Shown piece by piece: positions 9,490 to 22,599 of a DNA stretch of 64,000 nucleotides. The notes under the pieces were generated by a model. It saw only the letters and a list, made by a program, of their open reading frames with translations. It made no database searches and was not told the DNA's origin. The position numbers were made by a program, and so were the translations under genes. Origin of the DNA: Symsagittifera roscoffensis (lineage: Eukaryota; Xenacoelomorpha; Acoela; Convolutidae); NCBI RefSeq assembly GCF_963678635.1, contig NC_087063.1, positions 79,843,574 to 79,907,573 on the forward strand, written 5' to 3'. Each line of letters starts with the position of its first letter. Positions within the stretch are counted from its first letter, which is position 1.

Positions 9490-10130
9490 GCAAGTATTTG
9501 GGATTGCCAGTATTTGGGATTGCCAGTATTTGGGATTGCCATTCTTTGGGATTTCGCAGAACTGCAACAAACTATTGATTGTCATTTTTTGGGAATTTGC
9601 AAAACTGCAATGAACTATAATCAGTATATGGGATTTTGCAGATTTTTTTTCCAGTAATTGCGATTTTGTCGGTATTTGGGATTTTGCAGAACTGCAACGA
9701 TTTTGCAGATCAGTACTTGGAGTTTTGCAGAACTTTTTGTCAATAATTGGGATTTTGTCAGTAATTGAGATTCTGACACTGCAAAAAACTTGTCAGTATC
9801 ATTGAGATTTTCTCATTGAGTTAAAATTTGTACTGTAAATTGGAACGAAATTAGAATGAAATTGGAAGAAACTAATCAGTATTTAAGATTCATGTGAACT
9901 GCAACAAGAACTTTTGAGGTTTTACAAAACTAGAACAAACGATTTCAGTATTTGGGATGAGCAATAGAATGCACAGCGTCATTACACGTTCCTCGCCGTC
10001 AAGATTTGAGATTTTACAAACCTAGAACGTACAACTACATCAGTATTTGGGATGAAAAATAGACTGAACGGCGCAGACTGAACTGTCAGTTTTGAGATTT
10101 TGCAAAACTGAACAGATTATTTCCGTAATT
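9490..10130. repeat. Minisatellite-like array, GTATTTGGGATTGCCA and relatives
   Basis: Near 9494-9545 a 16-bp unit GTATTTGGGATTGCCA repeats three to four times almost perfectly. It is followed to about 10130 by decayed relatives (CAGTATTTGGGATGA, GATTTTGCAGAACTGCAAC). The core resembles the array at 483-765, which has GAGAT in place of GGGAT. Confidence 0.65.
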
Positions 10131-10149
10131 GGGGCAGATATCCCTAATT

Positions 10150-13100
10150 GGGTTGGCGCCAGTACACATTCAATTCAGAAACGATGATATAATTAAAAAT
10201 TTGATTACGGAAAAAATGTTTTAGCGGGTGAAACATATTTTACAATTTTTTTCAAGAAGGGAAAATGTTGGGCCATATAACAGGAAAAAAGTGAAAGCTA
10301 GGGTACAATTTCAAAATTTAGTTAAACTGGAGAGTTCAAGATTTATTGATTTCCTCCGATTACCATAACGATTTGAGGAGCGTATGATAATCGCCGATTA
10401 TGAAATTTATCCCTTGAAGATCCAATTAATCAATCTCAAGAAACAATTAGTGACTCTTTTAATTGACAGCTTAAAACCTATCGAAACAATTATGACTCTA
10501 GTTGGCTATGAATAGTCTCATAGTCTCAATAGACCTGGAATACTGAATACTTTTTACTGGAATTATTGCGAGGTTTAGAATCAAGAGGTGGAACTTAGGA
10601 ATAGCATTTTTTGCTGAGTTAAGTTTATTCTTACGTTTTGTGAGGTCATCCTAATCCTCGTGGTAGATTGTCTTAAAGAGACGGGCTGGGGAGAGAGTAT
10701 ATCAATTCATTTGAACGATCATGTAGTGCTCTCAAATGTATAAGTTACATTTAAAAAACCCTAATATTAAATAGTCGGGGTTTGATTTAAAATCAAGGGT
10801 GGGAGAATAGTAAATCATTCTAAAAGGCTCAAGTAAATTTAGATAATAAATACATCGTTAAATACCATTTTAGTTCTGACTAATTTTAAATTTAAAAATT
10901 ATTCTAGGCCTGAGTCAATTAAGAGGTAGGGCTCAAACAATGTATGAGTAACCGAAGTTGTTCATCGTTTATCTCAATTGGAATGGTTAGTCGTCGGAAA
11001 TTATCAGTTAGTCAAGGGTCGTCTATAGGGGTTGGAAAGTGAAGCGACGTTTTAGTTTGTTGGAAACTAGCTGTAAAAGTTGGGTATTAGTAGTGTCGAA
11101 AAAACTTTAATTGGTCCAAGGAAATACTTTAGGTTGAAATTAAACAAGCATGATTCTTGACAAAGTTTTATTTGAAGTCGATTATTTTAAAAAAAGATTA
11201 GGATTTAAGTTTAAATTTTGATCAATTTATGTAAGTTTCAGATAAAAAAGGATCAATAACAAAAAAGCAACAAACTGATACGTATTTTTATTTAGAAAAA
11301 TCATAAAATTTTTATTCAACTAATTTTTGTATTTTCTTCATTCAAAAAATATGAATTTTATAAATTTTTCAGAAAATTACTGCCGATTTGAAAGAATTGA
11401 GGTGGATGGCAGGGTGTAATTGACTGATAATACAGCGAATAATTTTTTATCCTAGTGAGAGATATAGCTTTGAAATGAATCATACTGCTCACATTTTGCA
11501 ATTTATCTCAATGAGGGAAATTGTATTGCATATATGATATTGTAGAGAAACAGTCGTGGTAGTCTGCTTCTTCGTCTTACGATGTTGAGGCTCGGTCTGT
11601 CTTCCTGATTGTATCTGGTGTCAACCTTATAATTCGTTTGATTTGATTATATTTTTTGTGACGTGGAAAAAAGCTAATTTTATAACTAATTTGGTTTATG
11701 AATGGTTTTGGCGTTTTAGATCTTGTTTGCTAGAACCTTTTTTGTTTCGCTATATGTTAAATAGTAGAGTTCTGTTCTAGACTCTTTTGGTCGCGCCAGA
11801 TGAGTTTCAGTCCGAAGTGGCTTTCTAATAAAGTACTTTTGGATATGGTACACCGTCTAATCGTCACGCTATCATATTTTCGGCCGGATAGGTTCGTGGA
11901 ACTTCTTCTATATCTCCTAGTCTCAATAATTATGGAATACTGATTACTTCATACTGGAACTATTGCGAAGTTTAGAATCAAGAAGTGAAACGTAGGAAGA
12001 GCAACTGTTTGCTAAGTTAACTTCATTCTTCTCTGGCTGAAACTATAAATAGTTTCAGCTTTAATACTTTTTAGACAAGTATAGTCAAGGATCACGATTG
12101 GTTAGTTCTAAGTTTTTTACAGAGATACGTTATCACTAATTTTTGTGACTTGTTTTAAACTGGTTCACCAACACGGAATTAGGAGATTTTTTTTTAAGTT
12201 TTTAAGTTACTTCTTGTGGAGGACAGACGGAGAATTTTTTTTCGAATAGATTTCTTAAAAGGAGTGAAGAGAGAAGAGAAACAGTGCTCGTGTTGCGGAA
12301 TAGTTACCTCTAAGAAAAAGAAGAAAACAGTTGCTCGTGAAAAGGGAATAGACTGCGTGCAATCCGATCTCTTCATCGAATAGCGAGATGGGGTTTGACT
12401 TCTCTGATTGAAGCGTCAATTGTCTAGCATTCTTATTTCTGAGTTCAACATCGATTTGGCCAGTGTTCTAATTCAAGGGGATTTTTTGCTGCGACACTGG
12501 CTCCATATTTTACATCTTGTGAGAGTTCTGACTGCGGCAATGAAAACCAAAACATTTGCCATTACAGAGTCGGAGGTCGTCAAATTTTCATCTCCTTTTT
12601 GGTGATCATTTCTTTGCTCTGAGAACTACTTTATATTATGTATATATCTGAATCGTCTTAGTGATCTACATTTTAGTTATGATCTTTATTAATTGTTTTC
12701 ACAAAAGCATTTTTTTATTAGTTAGGTTGTTTCTGAAGAGTTGCTCAGTCTAGTTCGAGTGAGCGGATGATGTGAACTTTTTCAGATCTCGCGGAAAATT
12801 TTGGACTAGATTAAACCTAGATAATTATCAATTAAAGATTAAATCCTAGTTTATGGATGTTTTTTAGAAGATAAATTTCAACTGGTTGGATGTAATCATG
12901 CGGGATCATAATGGGGCGGCAGTCTTCATATGGGAAATTATTACTGAGAGGCGAAATATGTTTAATTTGTCTAACGTGATGATAGTTGCGAAGGCTGCTG
13001 CGAAGTTATATTGTCTTTATGCAGTAGATGAAGTTAGGGAAGTATGCTGATGTGTATTTAGAGTTGATAAACAAGTAGCGTTGATGTGGGTTGTGAGATC

Positions 13101-14327
13101 GTGAACTGTAAAGAAAGTGACATTGAATAAATTTGTAGTATGCGAGTATGAAAACGGGCAAGTTTAGTTTGTTTTAAGCATGAGGGACAAGAAAATTCAA
13201 GTTTAATTGAAAGTGATCATTTTCATCAAATTTATTTGTATCATAAGTTTGTTTCATAATTTTTGTGTTCTATATTGCGTGGATGATTTTATGATCAAAT
13301 TTTTTGTTAGTGCTAATATGGTTGATGATGTAGTTGGTCTTTAGGAAATTTTCTCTGTTAAATAAAAATTTACTGCGGTGTCAATATCATACGGTGAGTC
13401 GTCCATTTAACGTATTACTGTGTGAACACTGTGAGTTATTGGGAGTTGGTTTAATTTGCGTGGAATGACTCAACTAAGAGTCTGTGAAAAGCCAAAGCTA
13501 GTGAAATGATTTAAGTGTAGTGCAGTGATGAGTTGGTGGATGTCGATGTTGCAAAGTTCTTTGTCATAGGCTGTGTGTCTTAATCGAACTTTGATAGCTA
13601 TAGTGAGATTATAGTATGGAAGCCAAGATAAGGTATGTAGAAGGGAAAAATCTTCAGTACATAGGAATCGTTGGGTTTGGTTTTCTGTGTCATTATACGG
13701 GTAATGGGAGGAGAAGAGGAGAATTTGAACTAAAAATGATGGTGTATTAGAGTGATGGGGGTGATTACTTTAAAGGGATCGGGATGATGTTGGGCGGTTG
13801 AGTAAGAACTGTGGTGAGTTGTTGTGGTGTTTCCGCTTCATAAGGACAAAGTGTGTACGGTTGGGGGCATTTGGGTAGATGATGTAGATGAATCGAAAAT
13901 TGAAGTGAAGTGAGTTAATTAGTGAAACGTTAGTGGACTGTTTATGTTATGAATTTGCGGTTGATCAGTAAAGCAAATTGTTTAGATCAAGCTTAAGCTG
14001 GTCATCAGTTATTGGGCTAGGGACATCGGGTGCATTACTTGAAAGGGGAGAGAGAATGGGTGTAGCGTCAGTATGGTAAGAATTTGAAGTGAAATTTTAA
14101 TAGGGTTTGGGGAAGTTATGGGTTGGAAAGGTGGTTGCTAGAAATTAGTGGGCTTAGACCGTAATCTAAAAATTTTTAATCGGATGTGTAAACTGCGTGG
14201 TTAATTAAATGGGAATAAGTGTTAAACAATGTTTGGGTTGAGTCCTCAGAATCCATGTATGGTTAGTTAGATGAAAAACTGGGGCTAAAAACCGGTAGGG
14301 GGGAGTTGAGATCTGAGATTGAGTTGA
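10150..14327. other. Long non-genic stretch with strand bias
   Basis: I find no supported gene. The plus strand is rich in T and G and poor in C, mainly after about 12.7 kb, so the minus strand is A/C-rich as in many retroelement coding strands. This fits the downstream part of the decayed gypsy element whose integrase lies at 20.6-21.1 kb, but stop codons are frequent and no domain was recognised. Confidence 0.35.
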
Positions 14328-17300
14328 GAGAGTCGTGTCGGTGAAGGTCGGCGGGATAGAAAAGTGAACGATTAGGTGATCCAATCTGTCGGCTCATCGT
14401 GGACAAAAAAGATTTTTTTCACAAAATTTTAATGTGTGTGGTTGTTCGAGAATTGTTTGTATATTTTGTGTTTGAAATGATGTGTGATAAGGTGCTTCGT
14501 TGCATATTATTATTTTGGTGCTTTCATTGTGCTACAGAAAGTGCATTTCGTTGAAATTGTGGGTTGTTTGTTTTGTAAAGAGTGTTGCTTTGGTAAATTG
14601 TGTAGATATGATGGTGCTGTGGTGTAGTAGTTGTATTGTCTTGTGGAGTGTCGTATTTGTTGGGTTTTCTTGATATTTTTTATTATCGTCACTAATTTGT
14701 GCATATAGTGACATTTCTTGAAAAACTCGTCTAATTGTATAATCATGTTTCACATCAAGATGATAGTCACATAGAATTGCGCCAAATATTGTGTATAGAA
14801 ATAGAACTAGTTCTTCTAAACGTGTACTGTCACGTTTTTCTGGTAGGAGTTTTCCTCCTGTGGTCCCACTGTTTTTCGAAAATTTGACTGGTAGTTGAGA
14901 ATGTTCATCCTCTCTGTTTTAGTTCGGTTGGGAAATGGGAACTATGAGCTTTCCTGTCTTCACGTCAAATCTTTTATCAAATTCAACAAGTAGTTCTACA
15001 GAATATGTGGGAAGAATTGGTTTTGGATATTTACATGCTTGTTCTGTTTCAGGGTAGATTTGAAAACGTGTTAATTAATTTTTTCTTCCATCGAAATTTT
15101 ATATGGATTTGGGATTGATCGTTTCCTATCATGGTTTAACTGATCGAAAGGTATGGTTCAAATGAGAAGGTTTTGGGAAACTTCATCTTTCTTGCGTGGA
15201 TTTTAGCAACTTTGTATGTTGTGCAAGTGTCTTCCGGGAACCAAACAATGAGTGCCTGAGTGCGAGTTGGGGGTCGCAATACCTTTGATCATTTTCACAA
15301 GGTACTTTTTTTGATAGACTATGGTGTCATACTTTTAAGTCACGTGCTAATTGTACTATTTCGAAATGAATCTTCCGATCAAAAACATTATTTCTTGATA
15401 CCCAGAGTTTTGCTTGACAGTTTGAAGGATTTTTAATTCCTGAATAAGGTACCCAGTTTTTATCGTGTAAACCATATGTTAACCTACCGTAGGCACCGTG
15501 ATGAGACATTTTTCCATCAAGCTGTACATGGCCTTGACGTTTTTCAAATTGTGCTTGGTTAGTTTTTCAAGTTGTGCTGAGTTTGGAAAAACATTAAAAT
15601 TTACAAGTTTTCAATTACTTTCTTGATTTGTTTAAATAATTAGGCGTTCTAATTAAATTTTACAGCCTTCCAGGTTAAATGTTATAATCTCTTATTGTTG
15701 TTTTAATGAAATGATTCAAGATTGAGTCTGTTTTTGTTTCCATTTGAAACTTGATAACAATTTGATTTTTTTTTTCAGAAAACTTTGTTAATTTTAGAAC
15801 CTGATAGAGTTGTTGCGCGAGCTTTTGAATAATGTGTTGCAATTACACTTGTTGATTCTGTTTCTTGTGGTTCAGATTCGCATTGTGTAACCTGGTTAAG
15901 TGCCTGTTTGTATAGCGTTTTTTGTTAGTGATCTTCGCAATCATAATGAGTAACGAGGAAAACTTGGGGTCCTGTTCGTTGTGAGGCCTTATTAATGTTT
16001 GTAGGTTCAAGGTTGACTAAAAAGGAAAAGATATTTTCTGACAAAATATTTAAAATTTGAAAGTATACGATAGTCCTGAAAAAGTTTAATAGAAAGTTAT
16101 GAGGCTTTTTGTCTTTTTAGTGTAACTCTCGTATCTAAAAAACAATTCTGTGCACCTAAATGGAGGGTGTAATGATTGTACAGTTATCTCCGGTTGAGAT
16201 AATGGTATTGGGTGATGTACTAAGTTGTTTAGATTTACATTTGTTTCATTGTTTTTGAAACTAGGAATTGTTGTGAAAGTATTTGAATTTTATGTTCTTG
16301 AATGTCTTTATGATTATCGTGCGTGTTTTGTAGTCTATTCATTGCCCAATTATGGAGGCGGCTACTATCTTAGTGCTGTCCAAAAAATGGAGGTGCTGCT
16401 AAGAATGAACTTCAATCTAAGCGGAGGGGTTTACTTGTGTTTAGAAATTTTCGAAACCGGTCGTTCAATTGATTTGGTAATTTTGTTGAAATAGTAGTAA
16501 CGGTGTTTACCTGTCAACAAAGGTCTTGATGAAAAAAAAAGTGTTTCAGGTAATGAAAAGGTTGTATCCAGGGAAATTTCTTTTGGTTCATACTCGTGTC
16601 GGTGAGAGTCGTGTCGGTGAAGGTCGGCGGGATAGAAAAGTGAACGATTAGGTGATCCAATCTGTCGGCTCATCGTGGACAAAAAAGATTTTTTCACAAA
16701 AGTTTAATGTGTGTGGTTGTTCGAGAATTGTTTGTATATTTTGTGTTTGAAATGATGTGTGATAAGGTGCTTCGTTGCATATTGTTATTTTGGTGCTTTC
16801 ATTGTGCTACAGAAAGTGCATTTCGTTAAAATTCTGGGTTGTTTGTTTTGTAAAGAGTGTTGCTTTGGTAAATTGTGTAAATGTGATGGTGCTGTGGTGT
16901 AGTAGTTGTATTAGCTTGTGGAGTGTCGTATTTGTTGGGTTTTCTTGATATTTTTTATTATCGTCACTAATTTGTGCATATAGTGACATTTCTTGAAAAA
17001 CTCGTCTAATTGTATTTTCAAGTTTCACATCAAGATGATAGTCACGTGGAATTGCGCCAAATATTGTGTATAGAAATAGAACTAGTTCTTCTAAACGTGT
17101 ACTGTCACGTTTTTCTGGTAGGAGTTTTCCTCCTGTGGTCCCACTGTTTTTCGAAAATTTGACTGGTAGTTGAGAATGTTCATCCTCTCTGTTTTAGTTC
17201 GGTTGGGAAATGGGAACTATGAGCTTTCCTGTATTCACGTCAAATCGTTTATCAAATTCAACAAGTAGTTCTACAGAATATGTGGGAAGAATTGGTTTTG

Positions 17301-18865
17301 GATATTTACATGCTTGTTCTGTTTCAGGGTAGATTTGAAAACGTGTTAATTAATTTTTTCTTCCATCGACATTTTATATGGATTTGGGATTGATCGTTTC
17401 CTATCATGGTTTAACTGATCGAAAAGTATGGTTCAAATGAGAAGTTTTTGGGAAACTTCATCTTTCTTGCGTGGATTTTAGCAACTTTGTATGTTGTGCA
17501 AGTGTCTTCCGGGAACCAAACAATGAGTGCCTGAGTGCGAGTTGGGGGTCGCAATACCTTTGATCATTTTTACAAGGTACTTTTTTTGATAGACTATGGT
17601 GTCATACTTTTAAGTCACGTGCGAATTGTAATATTTCGAAATGAATCTTCCGATCAAAAAACATTATTTCTTGATATCCAGAGTTTTGCTTGACAGTTTG
17701 AAGGATTTTTAATTCCTGAATAAGGTACCCAGTTTTTATCGTGTAAACCATATGTTAACCTACCGTAGGCACCGTGATGAGACATTTTTCCATCAAGCTG
17801 TACATGGCCTTGACGTTTTTCAAATTGTGCTTGGTTAGTTTTTCAAGTTGTGCTGAGTTTGGAAAAACATTAAAATTTACAAGTTTTTAATTACTTCCTT
17901 GATTTGTTTAAATAATTAGGCGTTCTAATTAAATTTTACAGTCTTCCAGGTTAAATGTTATAATCTGTTATTGTTGTTTTAATAAAATGATTCAAGATTG
18001 AGTCTGTTTTTGTTTCCATTTGAAACTTGATAACAATTTGATTTTTTTTTCAGAAAACTTTGTTAATTTTAGAACCTGATAGAGTTGTTGCGCGAGCTTT
18101 TGAATAATGTGTTGCAATTACACTTGTTGATTCTGTTTCTTGTGGTTCAGATTCGCATTGTGTAACCTGGTTAAGTGCCTGTTTGTATAGCGTTTTTTGT
18201 TAGTGATCTTCGCAATCATAATGAGTAACGAGGAAAACTTGGGGTCCTGTTCGTTGTGAGGCCTTATTAATGTTTGTAGATTCAAGGTTGACTAAAAAGG
18301 AAAAGACATTTTCTGACAAAATATTTAAAATTTGAAAGTATACGATAGTCCTGAAAAAGTTTAATAGAAAGTTATGAGGCTTTTTGTCTTTTTAGTGTAA
18401 CTCTCGTATCTAAAAAACAATTCTGTGCACCTAAATGGAGGGTGTAATGATTGTACAGTTATCTCCGGTTGAGATAATGGTATTGGGTGATGTACTAAGT
18501 TGTTTAGATTTACATTTGTTTCATTGTTTTTGAAACTAGGCATTGTTGTGAAAGTATTTGAATTTTATATTCTTGAATGTCTTTATGATTATCGTGCGTG
18601 TTTTGTAGTCTATTCATTGCCCAATTATGGAGGCGGCTACTATCTTAGTGCTGTCCAAAAAATGGAGGTGCTGCTAAGAATGAACTTCAATCTAAGCGGA
18701 GGGGTTTACTTGTGTTTAGAAATTTTCGAAACCGGTCGTTCAATTGATTTTGTAATTTTGTTGAAATAGTAGTAACGGTGTTTACCTGTCAACAAAGGTC
18801 TTGATGAAAAAAAAAGTGTTTCAGGTAATGAAAAGGTTGTATCCAGGGAAATTTCTTTTGGTTCA
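14328..18865 (-). repeat. 2.28-kb tandem duplication in decayed retroelement sequence
   Basis: Two direct copies, about 14328-16590 and 16604-18865, are offset by 2275-2276 bp and differ by rare substitutions and one-base indels. They are joined by a short GTGTCGGTGA-type repeat. On the minus strand both contain related short frames (around 14753-14532 and 17028-16807, with IRRVFQEMSLYAQISDDNKK) and a frame at 15509-15327. The minus strand looks like an old polyprotein broken by many stops; no domain could be named. The high identity implies a duplication much younger than the decay. Confidence 0.85.
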
Positions 18866-20559
18866 AACTTAAAATTTGGTTCGCCTTAGTAAATGGACAA
18901 TTCATTCAAAGGGGGAGTCTATTTGAGGAGGTGGCGTGTTGAAAGGGTTTTCTCTAATTTGCTTAGATGATGGTGTTGAACCTAAGTGTTCTGATGCATG
19001 AAAATGGTTACTTTAAGACATTGTACCTGTAGGTGGGGTAGTACTTTGAATGATAATACTTGGAAGATCTAAGGGGGTTGATGTGGTTTATGAAGGTATA
19101 ATGAATTGAACTCTTGGTGTTGCTAGGTTTCTATTTCGTAGTGGATGAATTAGTTGTCTGTCTATGATGGTAGTTTGTTTTTGACTTCGACTTTGATGAC
19201 TTGATTGGTTTGGATCTTGCTGTATTGTTGGAATAAAATTTGTTGGTTTGTACTGAGGCTTGCTGAGGGGTGGGAGGCAGTGGGCTGATACCATCCATTC
19301 TGGTAATGCTGCATGTAAGAGTTTATGGCTGGTAGATTGTCTTTTGGCTGGGCAATCTTATGAAAGTTTTCTTGAAAGCTAATTTCCTAATTTCCTGTTG
19401 GTAATTTTTTGGATCTGAAGGTATTTATTTTTGTTGATTTTTGGATTGATTGATCGAAGGGGGTTGCAACTTGGATATGGTTTTATTAGAGTATTATAAG
19501 GGTTCTGCTGATTATTGACATAACGTTCTTTGAGTTGGAGTTTTAGTTCAGGTTCAAGTTAGAGTTATATCGGCTAATAAAAACAGTGGTGTTGAATAAA
19601 AAGGAGATGATTTCGAGTGATATGATTGGTTGATAATCTTTGACTAATTCTGATAAATAGAAATAAGAAAAAGTTGGAAATAGAACATCGAGAATTGTCT
19701 ATTTTGCTGTCTTTTTAATCATTACTTTGAATTAAAGATTTGATATTATTGTAGCAGTGTATGAATCAGATAGAAGTTTATTGAAATTATTTTTCTGAAT
19801 AAATTAGATTGAAGAACAAAAATTTTATAATCTTTCTTGCTAATTTTTCTCAGTTGGAACTGATTGGCGTCGTTGTGAGTTTTTTTTATTTTAGGTGGTA
19901 ATTTTTCTTTTAAACAACGACTGTTTTATTTGATTCTCGGCTGATTTTTGAAGGTGCTTTGTGATGTAGTTTTTGTTTTAGGAATGAGGGGCTGTGGAAT
20001 TGTGTTTGAATTTTCCGATATTTGTGAATCATTATTAATTTTAGGTGTTTCAACAATGTGTGGTCCCGTAAAAGAGTATAATTGTGTTAGTTCGCGAAGA
20101 GCAAATTTTTTGGACTACTATGCTTAGTAGTTATTTTTATGTTGGAAAAATTCCTTCTTATTTTGATTAATTAAATTGTAAGTTACTTTTGTATTTTTTT
20201 TTTCAAAATTCGATTTGGCCTTTTTCTAATGGCTTGTAATGTTTTGAAACTTCTTTTTGTGATGTAAAGCCTGCAATTAAAGTACAAATGTCTCTATTTT
20301 TAGATCTAAAACAGTTAGAAAACGGGAATTTAATTGTGAATGAAACCTTTGTCTTTGTAGTTATTTCTTTGCAACTTTTTGATAAGTTTCCTTGTGATAT
20401 AAAATCCATTCTGTGTGGGTACCAGAGGCTAATTTTAAACTGTTTGGGTGATGAAAATGAGCTTAATCATGATTATTAGGTGGTAGTTTGTAGCCAAAAG
20501 AGTCTTTTGACAGTGATTGGCTATATCCTTGTGCAGATTTGAATAATTTGCTGTGAGCA
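18866..20559. other. Decayed minus-strand sequence downstream of the integrase remnant
   Basis: There are short minus-strand frames at 19294-19088 (Gln/Ser/Pro-rich) and 20409-20203, probably parts of the same old retroelement. None has a recognisable domain. Confidence 0.3.
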
Positions 20560-21135
20560 TTATTGGTTCTGGTGGTTTTTGGTCAACAACTATTTTTTAA
20601 CGGTGATAATCCAAAATTTGTTGTGATTTGGGAGTTATATGCTAGTGGAAACAATTTAACATCTTCTGAAATTTCAGCAAGTTTTTTATTTCAGCAAGTC
20701 TCCGTTAATGATACATCGGAGATTTTCTTGTAATGAACAGTTCATTCATTCAATTAGTTCATTTGTCTATGGAACATGTGAGGTTCTATGTGTGTTTGAT
20801 ATTATTTAAGTGGCATAATAAAGTTCTTTCATGGTTCATGAATTTTTCTCCATTGTTTGTAACAAGGATTTCGAGTTTTCCAGTGTTCATATAGTGTCGT
20901 GTATGCATAACAGGATTAAAGGCTACGTAGTGTGTAAAAGCGTCTACAAGGACCATTATCTATGAATTTACCTATGAAGATGGCGATATAAGGCCTTCCG
21001 TGTCAAATGAAATTCTTTGACTGAAAAATAAGCTTTGTCCTTTAGAATCTTGTCTTTCTGCGATTTGTCTGGAAAGATTTTGTTTTATTGACATATAATA
21101 CAGTCGTTACAAATTATTTAAAACCATATTGATGC
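20560..21135 (-). pseudogene. Decayed Ty3/gypsy integrase
   Basis: On the minus strand, across several frames, the order of a gypsy integrase can be read: a CxxC end of the zinc-binding domain (CNDCIICQ near 21105), VDAFTHYVAFNPV with the first catalytic Asp (20947-20909), LVTNNGEKFMN at the second catalytic site where Asp has become Asn (about 20868-20836), and LFPLAYNSQI and FGLSP towards the C-terminus (about 20655-20600). Stops and frameshifts are numerous. No reverse transcriptase was found upstream before 21.6 kb, so only a 3' portion survives. Confidence 0.7.
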
Positions 21136-21477
21136 ATTTGGGAAGTAAAATTTTTGTGTAAAATTACGATATGTTTTTTTACTCCATTATATATCTTTTT
21201 GTATTAAAGGAGTGTGATGTATGAAATGCTTTTAAGAGTAAAGTTTGCGTCAGTACTTTGTCAGTACTGAATGTCAGATTAGATTCTATTCCGAGCGTGT
21301 ATAACTTTCATTCGCTTAGTTCATTCATTAAAACTCAAGGGAAATTTAAATATTACCTCGCCCCACTGCATTTCTGTACCAAGTTTACAGACCGATATCA
21401 ACGATCAAAGAGAAACCCGGAACAGCAACGGCGCCACCTAGAATAATTTAATTGGAACAAGCCGTTTGAGTTAATTG

Positions 21478-21655
21478 GACCATGCCGTTTGTGGGGAGGA
21501 TGTTAACTTGGTTCTAAGTTGGGATTTTTCAGCCAATCAGAATCGAACAATTTACATGCAGCGCTTGGCAAATTTGTTTTTAAATTAAGCGCTGGGGTGG
21601 AAGATCTTAACTTGTTCTAATGAAGGGGGGTGTCAACTTGACCTATTTAACCTAA
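21478..21655. repeat. Dispersed repeat with GGAGGATGTTAACTTGG
   Basis: GGGGAGGATGTTAACTTGG, then CAGCCAATCAGAATCGAA, then a second AGATCTTAACTTG and a G-run with TGTCAACTTG. The same elements in the same order recur at 52000-52410, and a partial inverted copy is seen near 24160-24220. This is probably an old non-autonomous transposon family. Confidence 0.45.
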
Positions 21656-22175
21656 CTAGTCGAAGAATGCGGTAGGATTTGATGAAACATTACGTTTCAA
21701 GTCAGAAATCAGAATACCACCAATTTGGAACAATCACCTTCAATTTTAAATTGAGCCGAGCAACTCTTGGTTTGGATGAAATCAGATGCAGAAGTTTTTA
21801 AAGCAGCAAATGAGATCAAAGAACAGGACAAGACTAAAAAACAATTTCTTACAACAGTAACTGGCTCTCATTTTTGTTTTTCCGTCCACTTAACTTTGTT
21901 TGCAAATCCCAAAGTTTTGCAAGATTTGCGTTTTCTTTGAAAAAAAATTGCATGGATATTTTTTTTCTAGTGAGTACATAAGGAAGGGAGTTCAAAAGGG
22001 AAACTGGCATCCTCCAAGCTATTAATTAAGGACACGCCTGCCACTCAAACGGTCCCCCACCATTGTTTGTTTTTGATTTATCATTCTAATATTAAAAATT
22101 TCCAAGATAACTTTGGTGTAAGCGTACATACATTTTGAGGGAGGATAGCGCCAAACAAAACAAACCATTTTATTG
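21656..22175. other. No gene seen
   Basis: AT-rich sequence with short frames only and no recognisable motif. Confidence 0.3.
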
Positions 22176-22183
22176 GCCAGAAT

Positions 22184-22588
22184 CAGCAGCGGATCTAGGA
22201 TTTTCTCGAGGAGGAGGGGGCGGATTTCCAAAAATTTTGATTTTTTTTAGGTCGACCAAATTAATTTTCCAAGCTCTCCTAAAGCACTAAAAAGACGCTG
22301 TTTTGGCCAAATTTTCTGCGCCGCTGGTAAATTTTTGAAATTTGAAAGGGAGGTCAAAAAAGCAGTTTTTGGGCTCTTTTTCAAAAGCTTTGACAAAAAA
22401 TGGCGTTTTTTTGGCGCGCGCTCCCCTTCAAAGTTATTATATTTTGGCGCCAAAGGCGCCTTTAGAAACTTTTTAGGGTCAGTCGGCCAAAAATGGATTT
22501 CTAAAAAGTACCAAAGGGGAGACCCTTTGGGTCGGCAGGGGGTCGAATCCCTGAGGAAGAAAACGTCCGCCCCATAAATCCGCCCCTG
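22184..22588. mobile_element. hAT-like non-autonomous DNA transposon (405 bp)
   Basis: The left end CAGCAGCGGATCTAGG and the right end (reverse complement) CAGGGGCGGATTTATGGG are imperfect terminal inverted repeats of the CAGGGGCGGATC type common in hAT elements. Flanking 8-mers GCCAGAAT and GTCAGGAT match at 6 of 8 positions, as expected for an old 8-bp target duplication. The interior has TCGACCAAATTAATTTTC and a GGCGCC palindrome and codes for nothing convincing. Relatives lie at 23299, 24245, 26880 and 47150. Confidence 0.7.
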
Positions 22589-22599
22589 GTCAGGATAAG

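Noticed and set aside
9302-9613. ORF with GIASIWDCQYLGLPFFGIS as a membrane protein
   Set aside because: The sequence comes from the GTATTTGGGATTGCCA tandem repeat.
16225-18769. Repeated 89-codon plus-strand ORF (16225-16494 and 18500-18769) as a duplicated gene
   Set aside because: It lies inside the duplicated decayed retroelement, antisense to its A/C-rich strand, and has no domain.
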